A stretch of 64,000 nucleotides of DNA from Epiperipatus broadwayi (GCA_028023455.1 JAQFVV010012508.1:3903877-3967876); one strand, 5' to 3'. Counted from the first letter of the stretch, positions 44,800-56,105 are shown. Notes: generated by a model not told the origin, from the letters alone. Numbers and translations: made by a program.

Positions 44800-45640
44800 G
44801 CATGTATTCATGGCTTAGTAATAGCACATCTCATCCTATATCCACAACTTAGGATTTGACCTATTACTATATAAAACTTGAGACATTTTTAGGTTCAAAA
44901 CAGTCTTAGGATTTCAGTATAAGTTTAAAAACTAGAATGAAAATTTTTGTTGTCTAACATATTTAATAAACACCTATTAGCATTATAATATAGTAGTAAA
45001 CTGGGTGAAATGAACAGCTAGAGTGATTCTGATCTGAAGAAAGCTTTTAAAAAGACCCTCAATTTTGTAACTATTGTGTTCAGCTTATTGATAAAGCAGT
45101 TTCTTTATTAATACATATCCTTCCACATGAAAAGAAAAAAAAAAACAAATAATAATAGAGCAAAACAAAAGATTGAATACATATTGATCTTTCTTGATCA
45201 TGAATATGTGACAAGTCATGTTTCATTGATCCAGGGTTAGAACAATTTACTCTAAAAGGGACTATAAGAAAAGAAAATGCAGAAAGGTGTGGACAATTGC
45301 ACAGGATCTACATTCTATCAACAAAAAGCATTCATGTATTCCATTGTCCAAAAAGTGGAATATCTAATTGCCCTATTTGCATACTGTTGTCTCATTTACA
45401 TCTTACATATCAATTATATAGACACACCTGTACTGGAGAACTGTACTCAGCACTATGATTCTAGCAGTGTTTTGCTGAAAGCTGGTTCAGTGCATTTAAT
45501 TAGTTTTATACCTTTTCATCAGATCTTGAAGTCAAAGAGTGCTTTCTAAAAGATTTATAAATTCCAATATGTTGTAGAGACAACTACAAACTAAAAAAAA
45601 AAAAACTATCATCAATATAAATATCAGAACAGTAATCCAA
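44800..45640. other. Spacer, possibly decayed Penelope-like upstream part
   Basis: The GIY-YIG remnant follows. I cannot find RT motifs here in any frame; the open frame 45277-45549 has no recognisable domain. Confidence 0.4.
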
Positions 45641-45649
45641 ACCATGGCA

Positions 45650-45920
45650 CACTACAAGAAATCTTAACCTCTACGAAACAAATGTGAATAGCTCAAAAAC
45701 AAAAACTATCTGTGAAATATCATGTGAGTGTGGAAGTACTTATATATGTAGAATAGTTGCTCAATTGAAAAACAATTAAAAGGACACAGAATAATCTTCA
45801 GAGATGAAGAAACATATATTTAAAGTAGTAGTCTGTAATGGATTGACAAATGTTTTCAATTGGAAAAAACCCAAAAATATATGGCAGAGAGGAAAAAGTA
45901 AAACAAAAAAAAAAGAGGAA
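45650..45920 (+). pseudogene. Penelope-like GIY-YIG endonuclease remnant
   Basis: The frame from about 45708 reads ICEISCECGSTYIC, matching the conserved start of the GIY-YIG domain in Penelope-like elements (typically YKIPCECG..YIGETGR). Next come LKNN and, in another frame, a KGHRIIFRDEE-like stretch, then FNWKKPKNIWQRGK near 45856. The second Y/G of the motif is damaged (YIC for YIG) and stops are present. Upstream QEILTSTKQM may be part of the linker. No reverse transcriptase domain is recognisable upstream. Confidence 0.55.
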
Positions 45921-46309
45921 AGTTGAACGCTTGACATGGCAAATAATCCCATACATCAATTTAGCCTGATAATCCATAAGATTCAGAAATCAGTTGATCT
46001 TGCACTTGAAAAGAAAACTTAGAGAAATTAGGACCATCATAAAATTTGTATTGACTATTGCTTTTTACAGAATAATCTAATTGGCTAGAGTGTCACAGCA
46101 AATTCAGTATTCATGAATATAAGAAGCACTGGTTTGATTTGTGTGCTATTATATCACTATTTACCAGAAGAAGAGAGAATAATATCACTCATATTATTTT
46201 AATAACAGTTAAATATACTTGGAAAAGTATGAATAACGTTTAAAATTTATAACAACATTTAACAATTAAACTAAATTTGATGGAAATACTATAGCAAGCA
46301 AGTCATCAT

Positions 46310-46565
46310 CTTTTCAGTCATCTCAGTGCAGAATGATTCTACAAGCTTATTTCAATTTCACTAACCCATGGCTTCTCATCTTCATTTATTGTCTATCACA
46401 TTGTTTCTTTCTGGACCCTTTGCAGTCTCGTGGTGTCCTCTATTCAAGACTTTCACTATCCACCTATTATCTTCTAGAATTTGTCTCTTAATTGTTGCAA
46501 TGATGTCAGTAATATCTGTTTGATCTCTCAACCAAGTATTTAATTTTCAATCTCTTCTTTTTTTT
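46310..46565 (-). pseudogene. Diverged RTE tail
   Basis: Reverse-strand RTE C-terminus: a CATCATC terminus-like start, then the complement of segments reading WTVKVLNRGHHETAK-like residues, and at the high-coordinate end TDITDIIATIK. The similarity is lower than in the other tails, so it is either older or another RTE subfamily. Confidence 0.5.
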
Positions 46566-46574
46566 TTCCCTATA

Positions 46575-47530
46575 CACCTGGGTCTCGTTTTACGCGATAG
46601 GTAGGTTACTCAGAAAACACGCGCAAATGAAATCGTGCAAAAATAGACGTAACTTACCTTGAAAAAGGGGGGATACGGACTGTGATTTTTCAAAAATCGC
46701 GAAAGCACCAACATAAAATTACTTTAAAATTTGCGCAAAAAAAAAAAAAAAAAGGAAATAAAATATGACTAATAAAAAATTTCAAATTTGAAAAAAATTG
46801 ATACAAGACAAACTTTTTTTTAAACTATAATATTTAATTTTATTCAAAACAATACATTTTTATGCGTAATTTACAGTAATTTACATTTTTTATTCACGTT
46901 TTAATTATTATCGATATTTGCTGATAAACAGGTTCATTTGCAAACCGGTAAAAAATCAGATTCTTCACAAGAGGAAATACAACTAGTGCCAACGTCTCTC
47001 TCATGTTGTGTTAATGGTTTTTTGGTGACAACGTAATTAGTAATTAATCTAACAACTAAAAATTAAATTCTTATTTTCGTCTTTAATTTTTTAATTTTCA
47101 ATTTTAATTGTACCCACTTACCTTTTAAAAATAAACTTGCGGACACTAAATGATTAATAATTGATTATGTTCTTTTTTAAAAAACAAAAACAGAATGTGA
47201 TTTAAAATGCAAAATTAACACACACAATGTTTGAACAAATTTACATTATAATCTTGTAAAATTTAATGTGTGTATACATAAAATGTGGAAATCATGATTT
47301 TAATTTCATTATTGCATAAAATCTTATTATTATAAAGCACTGAAAATATTGAAATTACTAAGATGAAAATCAAATTCCAATAATGTGCTATTACTTTCAA
47401 TATGATGTAAGTGCGTGAAATTTATTATTTAAAGTAATAGCGCATTATCGAAGTTCGATTTCTGGAGAAACGTGAATCGCATAACTTCAAAATCGCGTTA
47501 AATAAATCCGCGTAAAAAGAGACCCAGGTG
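46575..47530. mobile_element. CACCTGGGTCTC TIR element, short copy
   Basis: A 956-bp element with ends CACCTGGGTCTCGTTTTACG (46575) and GAGACCCAGGTG (47519-47530), flanked by TA. It is the inverted counterpart of 43464-44630 with high similarity, and the length difference comes mainly from the 43.8-44.1 kb interior. CpG is retained near its ends (TTTACGCG, CGCGTAAA), suggesting a younger copy. Confidence 0.85.
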
Positions 47531-47860
47531 TATACATAATCTTCACATTTGTTAAGTAGTCTGAAATCTGTGTATTGTTCGTTTACTTCGAGTCTAAATC
47601 CCAGATTCATAAGTAAAAATAAAAGAACCTTGTATTTAAATTAACAACTATATTTATGCTCCAAACATCTTTACCAGTACCTGATTGATCCAAATACTAA
47701 TCCTTATGGAGTGATCTTATTGTATTAAAGAATTTTTATTAGTCATTAAAAATTAAAACACCAATAATTGGAATGATATTTTTATATAAATATCTTTTTA
47801 ATTATGTATAAAATAATTTGCATAATACTTAAATAAAGTAATCATAAAAAAAAAATTTCA

Positions 47861-47945
47861 TCAAGCGTTGGTGGCCGAGTGGTTAGCACAGCTGGCTTAC
47901 AAGCAGTCGTCCCGGGATTCGCTTCCCGGCCGACGCTTTGACACA
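47861..47945 (+). mobile_element. tRNA-derived mini-SINE
   Basis: The body 47865-47936 has GCGTTGG, TGGCCGAGTGGTTAGCACAG, GGGATTCGCTTCC and CCGACGC, then TTTGACACATTAAAAGG and A-rich sequence. The anticodon loop reads CTTACAA, so the triplet is UAC rather than UCC, and stem pairing is imperfect. TGGCCGAGTGG looks more like a Leu/Ser-type A box, but the overall sequence groups with the Gly-type copies. Confidence 0.75.
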
Positions 47946-47949
47946 TTAA

Positions 47950-48590
47950 AAGGAAAAAAAAAGATTTTGAAATTCAATTGTCCTATTTGACTTTTCTTAT
48001 GCGATTGCAATTCAGGTTAAATGCTTCAGAAACGGGAACTAAGAAAAGCTTAAAATGGAATTTTTATACGAAATGGGAAGTAAAATGGAATTATTATATG
48101 TTTAATATCAAAAGCTGTGCATGTTTTCGATATCTCTTGAACAATATCAAAATCATCGCAAATTTTAAATGAGTAGGTTTGTGTGACCCACTTTTTAGAG
48201 AGGGGGAAGTAGGAGAGTTCCAAAATAAATTCTTTTTTTTTATTAATATAGTTGAACATAAAATATTTTATATTGCTTTTACATATTTTCCGACAAAAGT
48301 AAAATGTTTAATATTTCTCATTTAACTCTACCAAATGTATCGATCAAGCTAAATATGATTTTATTTTTATTTTGGAAATTAATTTTGAAATAATGATTGT
48401 GAAAGGCAAGTTGATTAATTAATTACTCGATATTTTTTTTCTTAATTATAGTTATAATTAGCATTTTTAAAGATAATTCAAGGGCAAGTGGGTCATTATC
48501 AGGAATTAATTGGTTATGAATGACTGGTTTACTGAATGTCACATTTTCTGAATGACATGATCTTTAATTAATCGCGATTTTTATATTTGT
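47950..48590. other. AT-rich spacer, nothing recognised
   Basis: Two overlapping short open frames on opposite strands (47978-48259) are chance frames. Confidence 0.5.
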
Positions 48591-48900
48591 CTTCAAATTT
48601 ATCTTGCAATACATTTCCAGTACAAATCTCAGATCCATAATTAAGAACTGGTAAAATACATTTATTAAAAACCTTCCTTTTCAAGCACATAGGCATATTT
48701 CCTTTTAGTATCAATTTTTTTCTACCAAAAGCACTTCAATCAAGTTTAATTCTATGATTAATTTCATCCATTGTGTTTCCATCTGTATTAATAATCTGAC
48801 CAAGGTATTGGTAGCTATTTGTTAACTTCTTCTAAATCATCATAATCTTTATTTTTATATTTTGAGAAAATCCATTAAACATTATGTTTGTCGTCGATGA

Positions 48901-50254
48901 GTCACCATATCCCACTGGATGGCGCCGTTTTCACGCTAAAACACATAAAAATACCGTTTCCGCGGCCGACATGTTCAAACCCGCATTGTCTATAATACAA
49001 CTTTTTTGTTATGCTACAGATTGCAGGACGCTATGTCATGTCACAGTACAGCATGTATGTCGCCTTGCAGCAAATACATTTTCCGAATTCGCACAGTTTA
49101 TAAAATGGTTACGGCTTGGGAAGAGGGTGTGTTTTTTTTAATTGGATGGAAATGTTATTTTCATTGGATTTGTTTTTATTTTTAAGTATTGAAATGTTCA
49201 GATTTTGTAAAGTAATAATTAACAGACTTTTTACATCATAGTGTATTGAAGTTTTAAATAGTAAATGTTGACGAGATATATGTATAAAATGAATTGGAAT
49301 TAGGTAACGCGTCAAGTAATGCACTGTTCGTAACATTCCACGAGACATTTTAAGATTGTACCATGTGTATATTTTTGAAATAAAAAAGAGCATTAACACA
49401 AAAATATCCAGTAAGAAAAATACAATTGTACACTGTTTTTTTTAAATGTCATAAAAAGCATATATTATAAACATTTTATATATATATATTTGTCGTTGTT
49501 TAAAAAAGTTTTAGTTTCTTTTTTTTCTCTGACTACTGTTATACTTTGTTGAATATAGTTTACATTTATTGTTATCATTTATTTTATAGATGTTAGTAAA
49601 AAAAAAAATATTTACAAAAATACGATTTTGATATTTTTTATTTTAGCATTACAAACAACAGAACACTAACCCTAAACCTAACCCTAAAGCTAACCCTAAA
49701 ACTAATCCTAAACCTAACCGTAACAACTTTTACTTTTAGTTGTCATTCTATTTGAAATAAAAAATAGCGGTAATATCTGTTTGTCTGTAAAAAAAAAAAA
49801 AAAAATTTAAAACAAAGACTAAAAAAGTAAAAAAAATAGCGATAACACAATAATATCTGTTTCTCTGTAGAAATAAAATGTAAAAGGAAGAGTAAGAAAT
49901 TTTACTTTTTATCCGATTATGAGTTTTTAAACAACAACAAAAAAAAAGCTGTAACCCCAGTAAAAAAATCTCCGATAGAAAATTGATTTTTCTAATAAAA
50001 AGCAAACTAAAAAAGACAAATCAAATTGTAATTTGTTTATTTTATTTTACATTTATTATTATCATTTAATTTGTATACATTAATAAAAAATAATATTTAA
50101 AATTAAATAATATTTAAAAAAGACTATTTTCTTTTGTTTTTATTTTCGCATTACAAAAAACACATCAAAATGATTATAATTAACAGCCCGGCAATGATCA
50201 TATTTTATAATTTAAGCGTGAAAACTGCACCATCGAGTGGGATATGGTAGCTAT
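48901..50254. mobile_element. 1.35-kb TIR element inserted in the RTE gene
   Basis: Left end (48901) ACCATATCCCACTGGATGGC then GCCGTTTTCACGCT; right end, read inward from 50254, ACCATATCCCACTCGATGGT then GCAGTTTTCACGCT. The TIRs are about 37-40 bp with few mismatches. The candidate TSD TCGATGA is at 48894-48900 and 50255-50261 (7 bp; 8 cannot be excluded). The left 230 bp are GC-richer than the rest (one ORF, 48884-49141, unrecognised). The centre holds a telomere-like tract (49663-49725) and the right half is AT-rich with repeated GATAATATCTGTTT-like blocks. I cannot assign a superfamily. Confidence 0.85.
49663..49725. repeat. Degenerate telomere-like tract
   Basis: About nine imperfect repeats of CCCTAA-like units (CTAACCCTAAACCTAACCCT at 49665, then AGCTAACCCTAAAACTAATC). 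The reverse strand is TTAGGG-like. It lies inside the 48901-50254 TIR element, not at a chromosome end. Confidence 0.8.
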
Positions 50255-50799
50255 TCGATGACTACCAACATTACTTTAGTCTTTCTAACATTTATCTTTA
50301 GTCCTACTTTTTTACTTTCATCTGATAACTCCTGCAACATTTCCTGCAACTCTAAAGCATTATTTGCAAAAACAATTACATCATCTGCAAAATCTGAGTG
50401 ACTTAAATAATCTCCATTTATTTTCACTTCTTTAGCTTCCCATTTTAATCCACAAAACACTTCTTGCAGCATTGCTATAAAAAGTTTTGGAGTTATGGAG
50501 TCACCCTGTCTTACACCCTTCTCAATGTTGACTTTCCTAGTATCATTATGTAATCTAATTGTTGCTGTTGCATTTTTATAAATATTATTCAAAATATGAC
50601 AATTTCCAGGATCTATACCTTGATGATCCAATGCTTTAATCACTGAAGAAATGTTTATAGAATCAAATGTTTTTTCATAATCTACAAATCCAAAGCACAA
50701 TGGCAACTCATATGCATTTCTCCTTTTTATAACTTCTACACCTGGATATGATCTACTGTACTAAAACCACTTTTAAATCCAGTTTGTTCCCTTGGTTGG

Positions 50800-51885
50800 T
50801 GGAAATCCAGTATTCTTAGCAATTATAAGTATATTTGGATTAATTCTCACCAGGTAAAGGAACAAAATTTATTCTGGTCATCTGGGTTTATGCAGAACCT
50901 GTCACATTTGAGCTCAAGTAATATTTGTTCTCCTGAGCCATGTGATAAATATACTTATTAGAACTAACTCGTGTTTATAAAAATCTTGGGGAGCAATTCT
51001 TAGTATATTTTTCTAGCACTTCCATGATCTAGAATTCACATCTAACATAAATGTTTTTTTTCTAAGTAATGAAGTTTTTCAAGCACACGTAATATTTTTT
51101 CAAATAGCCAATTCAAATAGTTGTTTTATATTGGTTGGTAAATGGGTTTCTATTGCTAACTAAAATTCAAACACCAAAGATAATCTGTGTTGATTGGTCA
51201 TGTATACGTTAATGTTTTTACTGTATAACAGGAATATGGCTATGCATCTTTTACAACTGGCAAGATAGCTTTTAATGTATGGTATTCAGTTTTGTTTCGA
51301 AATCCTGTTGTGCTCATCATCATCGAACTGTGAAATGATGTTGTTTGTTTTTTTTATAAATAGTGTAACTGATTCTTTTTTCTCTTGATTAATAAATAAA
51401 AATGTTTTTACATAAAAAAGTAAGTATATTTTAAATATATAATATAGACTTAGAAGGGTTATATATACATTTTCTTTATCTTTTTACATAATAAACTAAC
51501 AGATGAATTCCAGGAAATGAAATTTTCATAAAGCAGATGGTTTTGTCTTAGTTTTTCAAGTTTGGAAAAATTTATAAGGAGAAGCAATAACTATATAAAT
51601 ATATATTTAAAAAAAATAATTTTAAGATTATTAATTAATTAAATACTTCCTTTTAAAAAAAAAAAAAAACTCATTTAATTCCAATATATAAAAATTATAT
51701 TCTACATATTCATTTTCTTTTCTTTCGCAAATCTTGATTATTTATAATTATTTATTTTTTATTGTTAAATATCTTTAGAAAAATTCAAACTTTATTTAAA
51801 TTTTTAATAATAGCATATACAGTTAGTATATAACACAATGTTTCACGTGGTATTATTTTTCTATCTTCTTTAGGAGTTACCCGCC
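50800..51885. other. AT-rich spacer, nothing recognised
   Basis: Probably includes the N-terminal side of the RTE pseudogene near 50800-50900, too decayed to read. Confidence 0.5.
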
Positions 51886-51889
51886 CCCC

Positions 51890-51995
51890 CCCTCCTCTGA
51901 TTAGTGAAAGTATTATCATGGGAAATTGAATCTGGGATATTTAAATCCATGAATTCTGCATTTAAGATGAAGTTCTAACCAATTAGGTTATTCTA
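51890..51995 (-). repeat. Possible tRNA-derived SINE fragment
   Basis: On the minus strand, ATAACCTAATTGGTTAGAAC resembles an A box and AGATTCAATTTCC resembles a B box about 40 nt later, with a CTTAAA loop between. No poly-A tail or TSD is clear. It is distinct from the Gly-type mini-SINEs. Confidence 0.35.
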
Positions 51996-52079
51996 TCAAA
52001 GGCAACACTCAATAGAAATTTGATTTATCTATGAGGATCCTCTTAATTTAGTGAGTGGTTTCCAAACAATATGAGGTTA

Positions 52080-53560
52080 ACGTTGTAGGATTATTTGTCA
52101 CAATGGTTTCCCTAAATTTTCTTCTTTTTGTCTTTCCCTCTCTGTCTAATATTTTTGACTTTTCCGTAATATCATTGGGGCATGCACTATCTGTTATTTT
52201 AAATGCATCTGTTCTTTTATCTTAATCTTTATTTTTATTTTGTGCTCTTTTAACCACTTCTCAGTATGTCAGCTGGTTTCATCTATACATGTCCTTCCAT
52301 ATTCAAATGGTATTTTTTAAATGCACTTTTTCTGCATTTCCAGTTTGGGTTTTATAGAAGTTAGGATTCCTCATCTCGTATTTTGATTTTGGAAAGGTAT
52401 TTTGATATTATACTAATTTCAGATTTTCTTTTAATTTATCTGTGATCCCTGATATATGTTGATATACTAATCACCTTCTGCATGTTGGGAGTAACAAGAA
52501 GAGATTGAAAATGCAATATGTGGCTAAGAGAACAAAGAGTTGTTACTGACCTCTTTGAAAAAATTAAAAGACTGAAATGGAGTTGGGATGGACATATTTC
52601 TAGAAGAGATGATAATATATGGACAATTGAATTCTTAAACTGGATTCCAAGAGATTGTAAAAGACCCAGAAAGAGGCCACATTTGAGATGAATGGATGAA
52701 ATAAGAAAATTTGCAGGGGTGATGTGGCAAAGAGAAGCTAAGGATCAGAGAAAATGGATTGAACTTAGAGAGACCTTCATCCTGCAGTGGATTGATAATG
52801 TTTGATGATGATGATGATTATGACTAATCACCTGTAACTTATGTCATTGATTTTTTTTTTGTCATCAACTTAAAATTTTCTTACTGATAGCCATATTTTT
52901 TTGGAGAGTTTCTTTTATGTAAGGTTGCCTTTTTTCAAGTTATTCGTATCTGAACAAATCTATTTTTTGTACCATAATGATAATAAAACTTCAATTTTTG
53001 GGTTTCTGTGATGGCTGTATGTATTAGTTAAGTATATTCACGTGGATGAAGTTTTTCTGTAGATTATAGTATTGATTTTGCCATGAGGGAGTTTTGTCAC
53101 AAGAACATCTAAGAATGACATGCTTTATTGAAAAACAAATAAACAGAATAGTTTTATAATAATATATCAACAAAAAATTTCACCTGCATAGGAGATAATA
53201 CAATTATATTATGGTATGCAGGGGAGGATGGGGAGCTTAATTAATATGTTATTCACACTTGTGTTGGTAGAGACCAAATTCCATGTTGTAGTAGGTATAT
53301 CAACAGATGCAAAGGCTTTATTTCTGATGTTGATCTTTGTCAGTTTATTAAGGAAGAAAAGATTGGAGTTTCTCAAATAAAATAGCATTTCCATCAACAA
53401 AAAGTGAAGATGGTGAAAATTATTTATCTTATGTTAGGGTAAAGAGGCTTCCTTATATATTTTCAATGAGGACTGCAAAGAGAGAAACATTAAAATAGGT
53501 GATGGGTGAGACAAATTGATATGTTTATAAGGAGTGATACCTAATCAAGAAATGTTAGAG
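52080..53560 (-). pseudogene. Penelope-like element (RT plus GIY-YIG), split by an RTE tail
   Basis: Minus strand. At about 53120-53090 a SFLDVLVTKLPHGKI segment and an IIYRKTSST segment match the conserved Penelope RT region (FLDVLI..... then VYRKPT.T), followed by YSHHRNPK. Upstream, a PITYFNVSLFAVL stretch (about 53510) may be the decayed GSPLSP/ANI block. Below 52477 come ISGITDKLKEN and PFEYGRTCIDETS (GIY-YIG start), WLKEHK and KILDREGKTKRRKFRE (52090-52150), the typical C-terminal end. So RT, linker and GIY-YIG occur in the right order. The RTE tail 52477-52822 interrupts the linker. Frameshifts and stops are frequent. Confidence 0.75.
52477..52822 (+). pseudogene. RTE tail inserted into the Penelope-like element, 11-bp TSD
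   Basis: RTE C-terminal tail from CMLGVTRRD through DLFEKIKRLKWSWDGHI to the terminal block and TGATGATGATGATTA. Flanked by perfect 11-bp repeats ACTAATCACCT at 52466-52476 and 52823-52833. This shows how an RTE tail with its TGATGA terminus inserts and gives its true boundaries. Confidence 0.9.
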
Positions 53561-53569
53561 CATTTTTGT

Positions 53570-55330
53570 TTCCTGCCACCCAAAGAATAAATAGGATAAA
53601 TATCTGTGCCCTGTCATGTTTGGGATTCAAGAACTAAAACTTGAACTTCAGAACAATGAATTTATTATTTACCGGAAATGAAGAAATGGTATCCACCCCC
53701 CCAGAATTTGTGTTATGGGCTAATCTATATGCTGTTCAGCATTTAATATTTTTTTGAAAATAGGCTTATTGAAAGAGATGAACTATCTCTATTTAATGGT
53801 ATATTGTAAGAATCTATCTACCAAATAAAATGACTTTATGAGATACTGTAATAAGCGAAGCACTATCTGGATGCCTTCTCCACTATTGTGACTACTTCTG
53901 TCTGCCTACTGCTATTATTACTTTATTGCTCATTTGCAATTATTAGTGAAATACTCATTACATTATATTCATTTAATGCAAAATTTGTATATTTATTTGT
54001 GCTCGAAAATACTGACATTTTTATTTATTTTATATATAAAGTCATATTTAAAGTACAAAGCTGTCTCTTTTTTTAAAAGGAAAAATATACACAACTATAA
54101 AAAAAAAAAAATAGCAATATTATTAGTATTTTACTTATAAATATTTAATTAATTATGTTGATAAAATAATTATGAAATATTAATAGTCACTAAAACACTA
54201 TTTTAATAAAGTAATAAAATATGTTTGATATTGGATATAGTCTTCAATTAAAAAAAATGTCTAATTCATTTAACATTGAAAGTCACTTAATATTAGTATA
54301 AAATACTACTTTAAAGTGAAATAATATAAGCATTTGTTTTGAAAACATTTTCATTATGCACGCATTTTATGACAAAATGTGTAACATATATTAAGGCTTA
54401 AGACTATGCGCCTAAAATGCGACAGTAGGGACCTCTACAAATCTAAACACAAGATTAACGACTTTAAACTTCAGTCATTTCAAAGTAAAATTGTAAAATG
54501 CCATGGTGCGTTAAATTATTCATTTTTTTTTAAAAAAAAAATCGGATCGAATTAATTATAAAAGGAGATTTGGCATATACTTATGTTGTAACATATATCA
54601 TTGTTAATTTTCTTGTTGAAACAATTTCCATAACTTTGTAAATAATTTGATTCTTTTTATTTATAGATCAGCGAACAATTATTTATAGTATAACAATAAT
54701 ATTTTCTTATTTGAGATTAATAAATCTGTTTTGTTTGTTTTTTTAAAAAAAATCTTAAAAATTATTCACTTTGAGAAATTTTGTCAAACAAATTGATATA
54801 ATTTAATATTGTAATTTTTGGACTGTTTAATATTAAATTTCTAAATGTAAAAGTATGTATATATTATAATTAAGTTAAAACAGTCTGGGATAAACAGTTT
54901 CAGAAGCAAGCCAGCGATCCATGAAAAAAAAATTTCAAGCCAGACAAATAATAATAAATTATTGTTAAAATAATAAATTGTTAAATTTCTTTGCATTTTT
55001 TTTACATCGATTCCATAGATTCATTCAATGGATATAATATAATTTCAGATATGTTATTTTGCTTTGCTATTTCATTAATTCCACTCCATGTTAATTAAAT
55101 TTAAAACATATGAAGGAAAAATAATTCAAGCACGTCTGTATCTTGTTAATTGAAATCACTATTGACTTTTAGAAACGAAATTTTGAATAATGTGCAAAAT
55201 AAATATATAAATGCATAAAAAATGTTAATTTATTTCTTTAAAATACTTTTGATCACACTTAAATCATGATGATTTAATTATAATAATAATAATAAAATAA
55301 CCACAGGAATGACAAAATTATGCAAGTTTT
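53570..55330. other. AT-rich spacer, mostly unrecognised
   Basis: 53570-53900 may hold decayed N-terminal Penelope-like sequence. Repeat E fragment is at 54385. The rest is low complexity. Confidence 0.45.
54385..54475 (-). repeat. Repeat E fragment
   Basis: On the minus strand, TTTAAAGTCGTTAATCTTGT, then AGATTTGTAGAGGTCCCTAC, matches the core of repeat E at 17140 and 62860. Ends are not defined. Confidence 0.5.
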
Positions 55331-55337
55331 ACACGTT

Positions 55338-56105
55338 TATTTAAATTTTAAATTCAAAATTTGCATATGTTTGTTCGTCTGTGTTTCCATGTGGTTTCTT
55401 TCTTCTTTATAACATATTGCTAAATGCACTATCAGTGAAGTTCATAATCATAGCCAGGGCTAATCAGAGAGGGGATAGGAGGGGCAGCTGCCCCAGGCCT
55501 CACAATATTAGGGGCCTCAACTTGGTGACTCAATATTTAAAACAAATAGGAGAAGGCAAAGCTTATGTCACAGCTCATAGAATGGTCATAATTTTGCAGT
55601 TAAAAGCCCCCAAAAAATATTTGAGAAAAACGTTGCCAAGCAGGCATACTAGTCAAAAATGTAAGCCAATTTAGGGATGAGGTGCCAATTTGATGACTCC
55701 GTGATGAAAGTGACTGCAGCACTTGGTGACCAGCAGAACTAATAGTCTCAGCCCCCTGTCAGTCAGTTCTGTGCTAACAGTACTAGAGTGAACCTACCCT
55801 ATCCAAGTGCTATCTGGATCTGATCTGCTTGCTCATTTCTGTGACTCATAACTAACTGCTTTTAGAGTCCTGAGTAAAAACTCTTGTTTCTTCTCTCCCT
55901 GCTCCATGTTCTTATTTTAAATCTTGAAGGGCCTCTAAAATATTAGTTGCCCCAGGCCTCAAATTTTCTCTGATCCCTGATCATAGTTTTAATTATGGTG
56001 AACTTCACCAAAAGTGCACTTAGCATTAGGTTATAAACAAAAAAGAAATCACTTCATTATGCAGACGAACACAAATTTGAATTAAATTTTAAAGATATGT
56101 ATTTA
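55338..56105. mobile_element. Foldback element carrying a hAT insertion in its loop
   Basis: The left arm 55338-55453 (TTCGTCTG at about 55374, TTTATAACATATTGCTAA, AGTGAAGTTC) is complementary to 55988-56105 (GAACTTCACC, TTAGCATTAGGTTATAAA, CAGACGAACA), about 110 bp with mismatches. The hAT element 55455-55979 sits between the arms with its own TSD. The superfamily of the outer element is unknown. Confidence 0.7.
55455..55979. mobile_element. hAT-type MITE with 8-bp TSD
   Basis: A 525-bp element starting CAGGGCTAATCAGAGAGGGG and ending with the complement of CAGGGATCAGAGAAAATTTG. Subterminal blocks are inverted (GCCCCAGGCCTC left, GTTGCCCCAGGCCTC read on the other strand right). TSDs ATCATAGC (55447-55454) and ATCATAGT (55980-55987) match at 7 of 8. 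CAGGG ends, 8-bp TSD and the gene-free interior fit a hAT MITE. Its base composition is clearly GC-richer than the flanks. Confidence 0.85.

Larger units (their letters stand above)
48600..50790 (-). pseudogene. RTE reverse transcriptase, split by a TIR element
   Basis: Minus strand, N to C. 50790-50262: a degraded GFRSGYST-like segment, then FGFVDYEKTFDSI (first catalytic region), NATATIRLHND, EKGVRQGDSITPKLF, a SHSDFADDVIVFA segment containing the FADD active-site box, and KVGLKINVRKTKVM. After the insertion, 48893-48600: YQYLGQIINTDGNTMDEINH, FGRKKLILKGNMPMCLKRK and CILPVLNYGSEI. The order and motifs are those of RTE-type elements. Removing 48901-50254 plus one TSD copy restores the coding order, though stops exist elsewhere. 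The TAG closing the upstream ORF at 50251-50253 comes from the inserted element. Confidence 0.85.

Noticed and set aside
45277-45549. 90-codon ORF upstream of the GIY-YIG remnant as the Penelope-like RT
   Set aside because: None of the RT motifs can be found in any frame of the segment.
48884-49141. 85-codon ORF with balanced composition at the left end of the 1.35-kb TIR element
   Set aside because: It begins upstream of the element and reads through its TIR; I recognise no domain, and it is probably a chance frame in a GC-richer segment.
55381-55674. 97-codon ORF
   Set aside because: It spans the junction of the foldback arm and the hAT MITE and reads through TIR sequence, so it is not a gene.
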